NCBI RefSeq assembly: GCF_018916875.1 | Contig: NZ_JAHLNO010000021.1 | Location: 62,001 to 126,000 of the forward strand | Length of the DNA stretch: 64,000 bases | From: Virgibacillus proomii | GTDB lineage: Bacteria; Bacillota; Bacilli; Bacillales; Amphibacillaceae | Reading direction: 5' to 3' | Shown here: positions 8,869-18,226 of the stretch, piece after piece | How positions within the stretch are numbered: the first letter of the stretch is position 1 | Layout of the letters: each line of letters opens with the position of its first letter | Translations under genes and position numbers: made by a program | Notes under the pieces: generated by a model | Seen by the model: only the letters and a program-made list of their open reading frames with translations | What the model was told of the DNA's origin: nothing | The model's database searches: none

Positions 8869-9434
8869 CTAATCCAAATGAAAAATGAGCGACAGATTAC
8901 ACTTATTTGATTCTGCAGCGCCCATTGGACGCATGTCTATTGTTGTATCTATTCCTTTTGCTTTTAGAAGATCACGATAATCTAATAAGGTATTTCTATT
9001 CTCATAGACAAAAACCTTAAATCCGCAATCTCTTGTTGCTTTTCTGCCAATAGGATCATTCGCATCCGCTGCAAAATAAGCTTTTCTCCGTTCTTGTTTT
9101 AAGCGCTTACTTAAAGCTCTTTTTATCCATTTTTTAAATGATAACAACCATAAGTATAAATAGCGCTTTCAAAATAGTCCACGCCTGCACGAATCCAAGG
9201 CCCTCCATCCCCAGTAATGACAAGGTATACTGACTGTATACATACTGGCTGAACGACTCCCAGAAATCCTCCCCATTTCTTAAAGAATACCAATAGCTTT
9301 TTTTATTCTTGAGTTCATGTTCTCTGCTGCCTGGATGCTTTTGCTCCCAGCCTTCATGAACCAGATTTGTAATTCATGAATAATGTTTCTTCCATGTATT
9401 TTAATGCTGGCCAATTCTTGATATCATAATACAT
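8869..9434 (-). pseudogene. ISLre2-family transposase remnant
   Basis: Three fragments in different frames are co-linear with ISLre2 transposases. The first is the start MYYDIKNWPALKYMEE (ATG at 9434 with GGAGGAG upstream). The second is VHEGWEQKHPGSREHELKNKK at 9300-9370, with YLVITGDGGPWIRAGVDYF at 9160-9225. The third is the 92-codon stretch 8869-9147 with ADANDPIGRK, VYENRNTLLDYRDLL and RPMGAAES. Large internal deletions and frameshifts have destroyed the gene. Confidence 0.75.
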
Positions 9435-9491
9435 GAGAACTCCTCCTAGTTATTTTTTGTCCAAAACTATTATATAAAAGGGAGAGATTAT

Positions 9492-9683
9492 GATCCAGTA
9501 TATGGGTCTTTAACTTTAGATGAGGTCAAACGACTTCAGAGTGATAAAACCAAAACAGTAGTTGTTGTTCATATTAGCGGAATTGTTGCGCCGGAAATAT
9601 TTGAAATTATTAACCTTATAGAAGATGCTGCTCATGCTGTAGGTTATAGCTATAGGGAGGGTTATCTTGGAGATATGCGGTAG
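9492..9683 (+). pseudogene. fragment of a DegT/DnrJ/EryC1/StrS-type aminotransferase
   Basis: A 63-codon frame contains LTLDEVKRLQSDKTK, VVVHISG and, after a small deletion, LIEDAAHAVG. The EDAAHA element carries the PLP-contacting Asp in sugar aminotransferases of this family. Both ends and the catalytic lysine region are missing. It is an orphan piece with no sugar-biosynthesis genes nearby. Confidence 0.6.
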
Positions 9684-9887
9684 AGCATGAAAAAAGTAAT
9701 AAAGAAAAGAATCAGTTCTTTCTTTGGAATCCTAAAATCATAGTAGCAAGCTTATTTTCCTAAGTTAAGATTATCACTGTTATCTATAAGGTATCATTTC
9801 GCTATCGTTTTCGATTTCAGGGAATGGAGTAGAAGAGCTTATTAGGGTGATAAAATATAGTAATATTGAATCATTATGCAAGTGTCT

Positions 9888-9919
9888 AATTAAAGGCAGT
9901 CCAAAGACTGCCTTTAATT
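9888..9919. terminator. strong terminator after the toxin/immunity cassette
   Basis: Arms AATTAAAGGCAGTC and GACTGCCTTTAATT (14 bp, 4-base loop) are perfectly complementary. The stem overlaps the stop codon of the last cassette gene. Confidence 0.8.
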
Positions 9920-10471
9920 TAGAAAACCAAACTCGTGGAGGTTTTGAAGATAAAAAGTAAAATCTTCATCATCCAGATCCTCTAGTGTATCAGTAGCTCC
10001 TTTTGATAATAGAGCTCCAACAACTAGAGCATTTAGGTATTTATTTAGATACGTAGACTGGTCTCTTATTACAAACTCTGTGACTATTTCCCCGTCGCTC
10101 TCCAAAATAATATCTATACGGCGACCTTCTTGCTCATCTAATAGAATGTGATTGTAAACTTGCTCTTGGTTTTTTTTAATTTTTTTAAAATTCAATGGGT
10201 TTTCTCTGTTATCAATTATTTCTTCACCATGGCTTTTTATCTCATCTTCATTAAATAAGCTTGAAAGAACTTTGCTATCTGTAATAGAAAGAGCTGTATA
10301 GATATGCTTATAATTCAGTTGATTATCATTTGGGAGATCTAATAGAATACGATGGTCAAATTGTTTTGCTTTAAATTTCTTCTTTAAAATCTCTACTACT
10401 TGTTCGCGATTATAATATAGTTGTTGTTTCTTAGAATTGTATTTTTTCTTCAAAGTACCTAAGCTTACCAA
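9914..10471 (-). CDS. hypothetical protein, putative immunity partner of the upstream toxin
   Basis: A 185-residue soluble protein with a Lys-rich N-terminus (residues 1-40) and an acidic C-terminal third (EDLDDEDF). No signal peptide or membrane segment is visible and I recognise no family. It lies 14 bases after the toxin-like gene and ends in a strong terminator, so it is the last gene of the cassette. Position, small size, cytoplasmic character and acidic patch fit an immunity protein for the basic toxin C-terminus. That role is inference only. Confidence 0.6.
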   Translation of the reverse strand: MVSLGTLKKKYNSKKQQLYYNREQVVEILKKKFKAKQFDHRILLDLPNDNQLNYKHIYTALSITDSKVLSSLFNEDEIKSHGEEIIDNRENPLNFKKIKKNQEQVYNHILLDEQEGRRIDIILESDGEIVTEFVIRDQSTYLNKYLNALVVGALLSKGATDTLEDLDDEDFTFYLQNLHEFGFLN

Positions 10472-10485
10472 TTATAATACCTCCT

Positions 10486-11337
10486 TTACTTTACAGGGCT
10501 ACCGTAAAATGAATGTGCTTTAGGAGTTCTTTTGTACGGATGCCAATGATAGTAATAACCTTTTTTTGGCTTACCATTTTTCCTATCTACCTCATGTATA
10601 GGCTGACCATTTCTATTTGCTCCAGCTGCAACAGCTTTTGCCTGATTTTTTGATACTGAATATACATCATTTCTACCTTTCATTCTACTAATTGCCTTGC
10701 TTCGCGATAAACCACCTCCAATATAGACTGATCCACCTCTTACAATAGCTCTAAAGTGATTATATTTTTTACTTTTCTTAGCTTTAGTAGCCACAACGTA
10801 TGCAACACCACCAGCAATTATCATTGCGCCTGTTGTAAAAAGAGCTGCCAATAGTGCTTCTGACATTACAATTCCCACTGGGATAACAAAAGCGATTGAT
10901 GCTTGTCCCTTGGTGGAATCCAAATTATATACTTCTCCGGTAGCTACATCAGTAATGCTTCCCTTGATAGTTTCTTCTGACAATTGAGAAATCTCTATGC
11001 TATACTTTTTCTTTGTTCCTTCTTCAGTTATAAATAAGTTGAATTGATTTGTACCTGGTTCAATCTCAAACCTAGCTTCTACTACTCCTATTTCATCGTC
11101 AGTAGTTGCTGCTTCCACTGTTACTGTATCATTTTCATTTGTAAAGTCTATATCTTCTACTGTTATGTTTTGCTCCTCTAATTCTTTATTAAGTGAATTT
11201 TTCAATTCTGATTCACTCAATGGAAGGCTTAAACCATTTTCATTAGAATCAGCATTAATTTGAGAAACGGGAAGAATATTGAAAATTAGAATAGCAACTA
11301 ATAGAGTACTTATAAACCTAATAATTTTGGAGTTCAT
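10486..11337 (-). CDS. secreted SAR2788-family-like putative toxin
   Basis: 283 residues. A signal peptide (about 1-29, ending near INADS) precedes an acidic, Ser/Glu-rich region (30-140). A long hydrophobic Gly/Ala-rich segment (about 148-183) comes next, and then a basic C-terminal domain. That domain ends in a His/aromatic-rich tail containing GYYYHWHPY and HSFYGSP, which resembles small nuclease-like polymorphic-toxin ends. The architecture matches proteins annotated as SAR2788 family putative toxins in Firmicutes; activity is unproven. The gene lies between a lipoprotein subtilase (37 bases upstream) and a putative immunity gene (14 bases downstream). The ATG follows AGAGTGAT. Confidence 0.6.
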   Translation of the reverse strand: MNSKIIRFISTLLVAILIFNILPVSQINADSNENGLSLPLSESELKNSLNKELEEQNITVEDIDFTNENDTVTVEAATTDDEIGVVEARFEIEPGTNQFNLFITEEGTKKKYSIEISQLSEETIKGSITDVATGEVYNLDSTKGQASIAFVIPVGIVMSEALLAALFTTGAMIIAGGVAYVVATKAKKSKKYNHFRAIVRGGSVYIGGGLSRSKAISRMKGRNDVYSVSKNQAKAVAAGANRNGQPIHEVDRKNGKPKKGYYYHWHPYKRTPKAHSFYGSPVK

Positions 11338-11374
11338 GTTATCACTCTTTTTTTTTATTTAAAAGATATTCCAT

Positions 11375-12205
11375 TCAATCTTTAATTGGTACTCCTTTCC
11401 CATATATTTTTGAATTGCCTAGATTGGTAGATATTTTCTGCAGTTCTTTTTTAACAGCTTTATACCTATCCTTGTTTCTAGGAATATCTTTTTTATCTAA
11501 TATTTTTATCACACTACTGGTTATATAGGGGGTAGCAAAGGATGAGCCGGTATATTGTGATTGACCGCCTTTAGAGCTGATTGAATTAATATTTTCACCA
11601 GGAGCTACAAAATCAATTTTGCCTTTAGCATTGAATTTAAGAGGGTTATTATCTGAGTCTATGGAACTCACTGAAATTACATTTGGATATCTAGCAGGGT
11701 AATCTGCATTTAAGCCATAGGTATTACCACTTGACGCGATAATTATTACTCCTTGGTTCACCAATTCATTAATAACATACCTTATATCTGATGAATCATT
11801 TCTAAATCCAAAACTAATATTAATTACATCAATATGCCCTTGCTTTTTTAAGTGATCTAAAGATTCTAGAAAAGCTTTGTAATCAATTTTTCCTTTACTG
11901 TCTATAACTTTGTATGAGTATAGAGAAATTTTTTTATTATAGGAATTTTCTTCTGAAAGAATGATTTCGCTAATTGGTGTCCCATGATCAAGGTCGTCAC
12001 TATTTTCATTAACAAAACTCTTGGTTTCGACAATATTATTTTCTAAATTTGGAGTCGGATTTATACCGCTATCAATTACTGCAATATTAATATTTTCTTT
12101 AGAATACTTAGCATTGGCATTTGAATCATGTGTGTTATTGTTGCATCCAGAATTAATTAATATAGTAGAAAAGATCAACATATAAATAAATGATTTTTTG
12201 AACAT
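11375..12205 (-). CDS. lipoprotein subtilisin-like serine protease (S8)
   Basis: About 276 residues from the preferred ATG (12205); an in-frame ATG at 12223 would add 6. A type II signal peptide ends in lipobox INSGC, so the enzyme should sit on the outer face of the membrane. The triad is visible as Asp in VIDSGI (about residue 45 of the short form), His in LDHGTP (about 74) and Ser in GSSFATP (about 222), with the oxyanion Asn in SSGN. No long propeptide is present. It is the first gene of a three-gene operon with a toxin-like protein and a small protein, so it may process or export-activate the toxin. That is inference. Confidence 0.85.
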   Translation of the reverse strand: MFKKSFIYMLIFSTILINSGCNNNTHDSNANAKYSKENINIAVIDSGINPTPNLENNIVETKSFVNENSDDLDHGTPISEIILSEENSYNKKISLYSYKVIDSKGKIDYKAFLESLDHLKKQGHIDVINISFGFRNDSSDIRYVINELVNQGVIIIASSGNTYGLNADYPARYPNVISVSSIDSDNNPLKFNAKGKIDFVAPGENINSISSKGGQSQYTGSSFATPYITSSVIKILDKKDIPRNKDRYKAVKKELQKISTNLGNSKIYGKGVPIKD

Positions 12206-12343
12206 TTTTCCATCTACTTCCATTTTTATTACTATATAATTCGATTAAAGTAAAGTATTATTAAATGAGTCAATTTCATAATTGCCCTTTTTAAAAATAC
12301 AAAGACATACAGAATTTTAAAATTGTATTTTAAAAAACAGAAA

Positions 12344-13180
12344 TCATGCTACTTGTTGCTGATTTAATTGTGCATTTATACGATCAGCAGCTAGTTTGGA
12401 AGCATTGTAAATAAGTGTTACCATGTCAAAATGAATTTTTGCGCGTTTCCCAGTGCGATAACGAACATTGTTAAGCTGAAAGAATTCCTTCAGATATGCA
12501 TGAACCCGTTCGACAGCGGTACGACGTTTAAAAATGCATTTCGGGTCTTGAGGAACTTCAGCGCGTAGTTCGGCTAAAGGCACATCTAATTGAGCTTCAA
12601 TTTTTCTATCATATAACGGCGAATTCACTTCTTTTTCAGCTTGTTCTTTTAGCTATGGTTCATGATCTTGTTTCGATTTACGTCCACGTTTTTTTGGTTC
12701 GGGTTTTAGCTTTTCTTCTTTTGACGGTGCTTGATCACGTGCTTCAAAATGAGTTGCATCGATGGCAGCTGTATCATCCAAGATAAAACCTTCTGCGATT
12801 GCTTGAAGGACAACATGATCTCGTTCTGTCTCTAAAACACCGCACTCGTCTAATTTCGTTACAAGCCGTGAATAAGAAGCCTCTGAAGGTACAGAGTCTG
12901 ATACTAAAAATCCGCAATTCAATTTGAAAACAATATCATCATGTAGCCGTTTGACTAGATCTTTCATCGTTGGGATGTGTTCGACATATCTCACAAAAGT
13001 GGAAATAATCATAGCTGCATAATTTAGTTCTTCCGGCGCACCTAGTCGTGATTTTTTGGTTACTTTGTGATAAATCTTATCCAAATCTATCGCTGAGATA
13101 ATTGCATCATATTTTTGGGTAGGTTCCATGTCGTATAATTCTTGAATGCTAAATAAGCTAGTTTGTCGTATAATGGTCAT
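12344..13180 (-). pseudogene. IS1182-family transposase, internally deleted and with an in-frame stop
   Basis: The ATG at 13180 follows GGAGGAG and opens MTIIRQTSLFSIQELYDMEP, the standard start of IS1182-type transposases. The frame is interrupted by TAG at 12653-12655 and then continues in the same frame to 12344. Between LRAEVPQDP and KRRTAVERVHAYLKEF the usual central catalytic part is missing, so the total of about 280 codons is far below the usual 450-550. It is non-functional. Confidence 0.8.
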
Positions 13181-13455
13181 AGGGAGTACACTCCTCCAGT
13201 CTTTTTTTGGCTGTATAGCAACTACCATTATACAAGATTTGGGGAGGTGCTTCCTTTTTCGTGTCTCTAAGCCCTTGTGGTATAAGGACTTAGAATTATG
13301 AAATTCATTCAAATACAACCATAAAAGTGATTTTTCATTATGCCTAAGTAATCATCATATGGAAGAGAAATTAAATCAGCTACTAAACTCAAAGAAAAGA
13401 AATAAAGGTAGAAATAAACTTTTAAAAGAGGTCAGAGAAACAGCAACAGAGTTTA

Positions 13456-13860
13456 GGTTCTTTGTCAAATTTGGTGGCGGAATATAGCCGCTATAGCATC
13501 ATCTCTTTTGACCTTAAATGATTTTTTAACCTTTTGTTGCCATAATATTTTCTTTTTCATTCGCTCAAAACTTTTGATCCCAAATGAATTGCATTTCAAT
13601 ACTTTTATGATGTTATTTACACCTTCAATATAGCCATTGTTAAATAGGTACATAAACGAATGAACAACTTCTTTCTTCCAGCGTTGGAATGTCTTCTTTA
13701 CAGATTGAAATGCTTCTAAATTTGAGTTTTCCATACTTTTATACAGGATTCCAAGCTTGATTTTACGGTATTCTTGATTACTTTCTTTTAACCAATGTAC
13801 TAGCTTATTCTTTAACTCACAAGCTTCTTTTAAGCGAGGATCTATAGGAGGCAACTTGCC
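13456..13860 (-). pseudogene. ISL3-family transposase C-terminal fragment with one IS end
   Basis: About 130 codons match the C-terminus of ISL3 transposases: PIDPRLKEACELK, then NNGYIEGVNNIIKVLKCNSFG and SFERMKKKIL. The N-terminal three quarters, including most of the DDE domain, is absent. GGTTCTTTGTCAAATTTGG at 13457-13475 looks like the terminal inverted repeat. The element is truncated near 13860. Confidence 0.75.
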
Positions 13861-14107
13861 CCCTCCTTTTCCTTCTCGTCTTCATCTAATTATAGATTGA
13901 TTTCCATTTCACTTTTGTTTTCTGCTTTTACTACAAAATCCCTACGTCGTGTATTTGTGTACCGTACAGTTGCGATTATATCTCCGACTTTATCTTTTCC
14001 AGACAGCAATTTAGCATCTTATAATATGAGGTTTCAAAAACTAATGATCTATTTTCTAGAATTTCCTTGTAAAAGCTTTACTAGCATCTCCCTAACCACT
14101 TAATTTT

Positions 14108-17002
14108 TTATGAAATAATCGGGTTATTTAATATTAGTTTTCGCAACAAACCGCTTGGCTTATCAGTTTCTGGTGATAAGCAATTTATATCACCAAAGAC
14201 TAGAAAGCTATCTTTGGCACGCGATATCGCAACGTTTAATAAACTATTTTTACTGTCTACAAAATGACATCCTTCCTTACCACCATAAACAGTGGATAGA
14301 ATAATAAGCCTTCTTTCACCACCTTGAAATGTATGAACTGTTCCTACATCAACTAAATCTTTTATTTCTTTTGGTAATCGCCTTTTAATTTCATTAGCTT
14401 GTCTTCTAAACGGAGTAACTACACCAATAAGTTCTCCTAAAAATTCGTTATCATCATCCGCAGAATTATTATTTTCAACATATGATCTCATTATTTTATC
14501 GAAATTAAGTCTGATCCATTTCACTACTTCCTCTGCTTCTTTGGTGTTATATCTGCTTCCTGAGGCTGTTTGTGATTGGTCAGAGTCAATTTGCAAATAG
14601 CCAAGGTGTGGGATTCCTAGTTTATAAAGAGCGTATTCAGGATCTTCAGAACCAAAGCCACGTTTTGGCTCAAGCATCCCTTTATAAACAAGTTTATTAC
14701 AATAATCAATAATTTCGTTATAACATCGCCTATGTTCACTTAAGAAGAGCCCTCTTACATTATTTTTAACATATTTACTGCATTTACATGCTATTTTCAT
14801 AACACTAGACGATGATGTATTTAATCCGAGCTCTTTTAATGTCTCGAATTCCTCTTTAGATTGGATGACTTCTGTAGTAAACGCTAAAGACATATCTAAT
14901 GACTCATTAATATTCCAAACAGGTTCAATTTGATAAACATCCCCAACTACTACCGCTCGTTTCGCTAATGCAAAGGAACCAACAGCGATTTCTGGTGAGA
15001 CTTGTCCAGCCTCATCAATAATTAATAAATCGATAGCATTATATAGGTAAAAGTTTTTGTTCGTTGCCACATCATAGGCTTTGAGCAGTTGTGATAATTG
15101 GAAAAATGTCATAACGAAACAAGGAGTAATCATACTTAGATTTCCATAGATTTGCTCTAATACGTTTTTAAAGTTCTTTCCAATTTGTCTTTCCGTAAGC
15201 CTCTTTGCTTCCAACCATTCACACTCATAATAATGAACAGCTAACCAGAATACATGATATCTTAACGTAGTGTCAAGACTCTCATTAAAATGATTTAGCG
15301 AATCAAATGTATTCTTACTATCTAAAATATTTAATTGACCTAATTTATCAATATACTCTGCTATCTCTTGCTCTATCTTTTTAACTTTGGCGTATTCCGC
15401 TTGTTTACTTTGGTACTGACTTCTTAACTTTTCCATCCTATCTCCATATATTTTTATAATATATTCTTCTGTTATTTTTTCATGTGGAAAATCCTCATCA
15501 ATAGTAAGGAAGCCATATATTCTCATATTTCGCTTTTTTTTGATCGCTGGTATAAATGAAAAATACTTTTGAATAAACGGTGTATTTTTAAAGTGATTCT
15601 CCCACTCCAATAGTCGGTTCTTGTTTTTCTCAAAAGTGCTTTTTCCTTTATCGATTTCACGTTGAATCCAGTCTAAATAGAAGTCAATTGTCTTGTGTTT
15701 TTTTATGTAGGGATCTATTTGGTGAATTAATGTGATCAATTCCTTCTGAATCCTGTTTATTTTAGTCAATCTACTATGAATTGCCTGCTTACAGCTTTCT
15801 ATATCTCTAAAAGTTTGATGAAAAAACAAACTACATTCTTTTAGCAACTTTTCCTTTGATAGACTTATATTAATATCACTTTCAATTTCTTTAAAAAATG
15901 CTTCTCCTTTAGGATTCGTATAGTGAATACCTTTAGATCTTGCTTCTCGTTCTTTTAATTTAGATGGAAAATATACACCGAAACTATTGACCCCTTCAAT
16001 CCACCTTTTAGTGAGATTGCTAGCGTATAAAGCATCATTTTTATCAGCAGAGGTAATAAAAGATTCAATAATGTTTGTAACTGCTTGGTTATTAGTTGAA
16101 GTGGCTACAATAAATGGTGCTTTTTCTTTTTGTAGCGCCTTCTCTACATATAATGTTGCAATTAGTGATTGTAGTAGGGCAGTTTTCCCTGTACCAGGTG
16201 GTCCATTAACCGCAAGTATTTCCCCCTCCTCCATCTCATTAAAGTGGTTTACACATTCTCTTTGGGATGGGGATAACGAGTATTGGTTATTCATTTGAGC
16301 TACATGCTTTTTCATCGCTAGTTGATCATTTTCAACTAACGGGAATTCATCTTGAAAACCTCTATAAATAAATGACTGATAGAGCTTAAGATTATTAATA
16401 TCCTCTTTAAGAATATCATCGTACAGCGCAATAATACCTTTATTCGCATCTATTGACTTATCTTTAATGACGTATATATTAGATTCGAATTCCATATTAT
16501 GAATATTTGTATCTGTAAGCTCTGCTTTTGTTACAGCTTTAAACATATCTTTAGCAAACTCGAAATACGTTGTCCAACTTTTATTCTGTTCTAAACGCTG
16601 AAAGTTATTACTTATGTATTCGTCAATTTCTTTCATACTTCCAATAGCTAACTCATCATCTATTAAAGGAAATAAATATTCACGAGGTATCCATGGTAGC
16701 TTATTATTATTTGGGATCTTTAAATAACCCTCTTTATTAATAACAGCTGGAATATAGAACACGCCTGTCATTTCATCAACCTGAGTATTTTTTTTAGTTT
16801 GATCCATATAATTTGTCTTAATCGTTTTGGCAGCAATGATAATGTCTTGCTCGGTTTTCTGAATCCATTTTTTATTTTCATTCATTGTCAACTTTCCTGA
16901 TTCAATCGTTTCTAAATCAGTAATAAAGAATTTTTCCTTTCTAAAGTCTATCTTTAATTTTGCTGCTAAACTTTTACGATAATAATTAGTGAATTGATGC
17001 AA
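14108..17002 (-). CDS. large SF1 (UPF1/DNA2-like) helicase, probable defence protein
   Basis: A 964-residue superfamily 1B helicase. Walker A GPPGTGKT is at about residues 267-274. Walker B/motif II LLIDEAGQ, motif V-type GTVHTFQGGERR and motif VI NVAISRAKD lie in the C-terminal half, separated by a coiled, Lys/Glu-rich insertion (about 380-560). The N-terminal 240 residues match nothing I recognise. The TTG start follows AAAGGAGAT. It stands alone, with an ISL3 remnant downstream and a tandemly duplicated leader upstream. Stand-alone SF1 helicases of this type are common in defence islands, but the substrate is not evident here. Confidence 0.8.
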   Translation of the reverse strand: MHQFTNYYRKSLAAKLKIDFRKEKFFITDLETIESGKLTMNENKKWIQKTEQDIIIAAKTIKTNYMDQTKKNTQVDEMTGVFYIPAVINKEGYLKIPNNNKLPWIPREYLFPLIDDELAIGSMKEIDEYISNNFQRLEQNKSWTTYFEFAKDMFKAVTKAELTDTNIHNMEFESNIYVIKDKSIDANKGIIALYDDILKEDINNLKLYQSFIYRGFQDEFPLVENDQLAMKKHVAQMNNQYSLSPSQRECVNHFNEMEEGEILAVNGPPGTGKTALLQSLIATLYVEKALQKEKAPFIVATSTNNQAVTNIIESFITSADKNDALYASNLTKRWIEGVNSFGVYFPSKLKEREARSKGIHYTNPKGEAFFKEIESDINISLSKEKLLKECSLFFHQTFRDIESCKQAIHSRLTKINRIQKELITLIHQIDPYIKKHKTIDFYLDWIQREIDKGKSTFEKNKNRLLEWENHFKNTPFIQKYFSFIPAIKKKRNMRIYGFLTIDEDFPHEKITEEYIIKIYGDRMEKLRSQYQSKQAEYAKVKKIEQEIAEYIDKLGQLNILDSKNTFDSLNHFNESLDTTLRYHVFWLAVHYYECEWLEAKRLTERQIGKNFKNVLEQIYGNLSMITPCFVMTFFQLSQLLKAYDVATNKNFYLYNAIDLLIIDEAGQVSPEIAVGSFALAKRAVVVGDVYQIEPVWNINESLDMSLAFTTEVIQSKEEFETLKELGLNTSSSSVMKIACKCSKYVKNNVRGLFLSEHRRCYNEIIDYCNKLVYKGMLEPKRGFGSEDPEYALYKLGIPHLGYLQIDSDQSQTASGSRYNTKEAEEVVKWIRLNFDKIMRSYVENNNSADDDNEFLGELIGVVTPFRRQANEIKRRLPKEIKDLVDVGTVHTFQGGERRLIILSTVYGGKEGCHFVDSKNSLLNVAISRAKDSFLVFGDINCLSPETDKPSGLLRKLILNNPIIS

Positions 17003-17021
17003 TTGATTAAATCTCCTTTTC

Positions 17022-17227
17022 TATAAAGCACTTTTAAAGTATTTTAGAGCGAAATTGTTTTACTCAATTAATTCCACTACTTTAGAAATTTTTAATTGTT
17101 GAAATGAGTTAACTTCTCATTTTATATAAAGCACTTTTAAAGTATTTTAGAGCGAAATTGTTTTACTCAATTAATTCCACTACTTTAGAAATTTTTAATT
17201 GTTGAAATGAGTTAACTTCTCATTTTA
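17022..17227. repeat. perfect tandem duplication of 103 bp upstream of the SF1 helicase
   Basis: 17022-17124 and 17125-17227 appear identical by eye. The block lies immediately before the helicase start and includes its likely promoter, so the gene may have two promoter copies. Identity implies a recent duplication. Confidence 0.9.
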
Positions 17228-17352
17228 TATAGTTTAAATTCCATTCCATTTAGGTACTTATACCTACAACCTTTTTTACCACTAAATACTATTTTAAAAA
17301 TTTTACAACTATTTGTCCATGAATTCGAATATATTCGCTTTCTTTGTAAGCG

Positions 17353-17392
17353 CCAAATAGTCCCCACCTGTCATCAGATGGGGACTATTTGG
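17353..17392. repeat. isolated 14-bp perfect hairpin
   Basis: Arms CCAAATAGTCCCCA and TGGGGACTATTTGG with a 12-base loop. There is no T-run on either side and it is upstream of nothing obvious. It could be a terminator remnant or a mobile-element end. Confidence 0.7.
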
Positions 17393-17568
17393 ACAAGAAT
17401 GTACGATTATCTTCATTTGATAAATGTGGTGCGCCTATAAATACAAAAAAAGTTCATGAACAGGTGAAAGTTCAAAGGTTGGATAAATACATTAAGCAAT
17501 ATAGCTGCTCCAAATTTTTAAAGAAAAAGATTATCCCTCAAACTGGGGAAAGAAAATATTCCCCATAA
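17389..17568 (+). CDS. possible small ORF or gene fragment, unknown
   Basis: An open frame of 60 codons from a TTG, encoding a Lys-rich peptide with two cysteines (FDKCGAP and QYSCSKF). No ribosome-binding site and no recognisable family. Its codon composition looks protein-like, so it may be the tail of a lost gene. Confidence 0.2.
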   Translation: MDKNVRLSSFDKCGAPINTKKVHEQVKVQRLDKYIKQYSCSKFLKKKIIPQTGERKYSP

Positions 17569-17615
17569 AAAATTATAGTAAAGATTAGTATACTTTTTTT
17601 CTGTCTACTATAAGA

Positions 17616-17743
17616 GGATCATAACAATCAGTGGGGATTTTCTTTTATCTTTTACCGATTATTAGATGTACAAAATCGAACATTCGACTTACAGTTGGAT
17701 CCTCTACTTATCCTCTGAGATTTCACCTCGTAGCATGGAAGGG
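17616..17743. repeat. dispersed intergenic repeat, copy 1
   Basis: Shares a long diverged match with 30640-30788. Conserved blocks are AATCAGTGGGGATT / AATCAGTAGGGATT, then AATCGAACATTCGACTT / AATCGGACATTTGACTT, then CTTATCCTC, and finally TTTCACCTCGTAGCATG / TTTCACCTTGTAGCATG. The two copies have the same orientation and lie outside genes. Confidence 0.7.
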
Positions 17744-17970
17744 CGGTCTTACTGCCAGTTACGTCTGGATAAAAGATGTTCAAGTTAGACTGGGGACACT
17801 CTGACATTCAAACCACTTTAACTATCTATACCCAGGTCACCAATGCTACAAAAAAACAGCCCATCTGTTTAAAAACCATGTGGATTTTTAAATATGGTAG
17901 CCGTCACTATAACTTCAAACAAAAAACAGCACTTTCCAAGATGTGAGAAAAAGCTGTATCCCAATAGTAA
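17744..17970. other. non-coding DNA with a minus-strand terminator-like hairpin
   Basis: No gene recognised. Near 17922-17955 the minus strand can form CAGCttTTTC with GAAAgtGCTG followed by TTTTTT, a plausible terminator. It sits next to the third att-like core, the same arrangement as at the right end of the island. Confidence 0.45.
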
Positions 17971-17994
17971 CAAGGGGTTTTAACGTTTTGAGAA
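17971..17994. repeat. partial third copy of the rpsI attachment core
   Basis: CAAGGGGTTTTAACGTTTTGAGAA matches 28994-29016 except for one extra T. The flank CCCAATAGTAA also resembles CCCAGTAGTAC at the island's right end. Homology stops after GAGAA, where rpsI coding sequence would begin. It is read as a scar of an earlier integration at rpsI. Confidence 0.65.
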
Positions 17995-18164
17995 ATATAC
18001 AGATAAATTTTAAGTATATTGGATACATCGTAATCCACTTGTATCAATGTTTTATATAATTAATAGTGGATAAAAATGTATGAAAAAGGATTGAAAATGA
18101 TATTACTTGAACCAATTTGAGAGAGTATAAAATATTTTGTGTAAATGAATAAAACGACGAAAAA

Positions 18165-18224
18165 GGAAGACCTTTTCTTGGTAGAATTAAGTCACCACAA
18201 CCAATCCTAGAAAAGAGGTCTTCC
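18165..18224 (+). promoter_or_regulatory. hairpin sequestering the IS256 transposase ribosome-binding site
   Basis: GGAAGACC-TTTTCT (18165-18178) pairs with AGAAAA-GAGGTCTTCC (18209-18224) with a small bulge. The 3' arm contains the AGAGG ribosome-binding site of the transposase, whose ATG is at 18227. Such structures are known in IS elements to block translation from read-through transcripts. Confidence 0.6.
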
Positions 18225-18226
18225 CT

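Noticed and set aside
13361..13489. 42-codon Lys-rich plus-strand frame upstream of the ISL3 end
   Set aside because: It runs into the IS terminal repeat, so its end is accidental; no family or strong ribosome-binding site.
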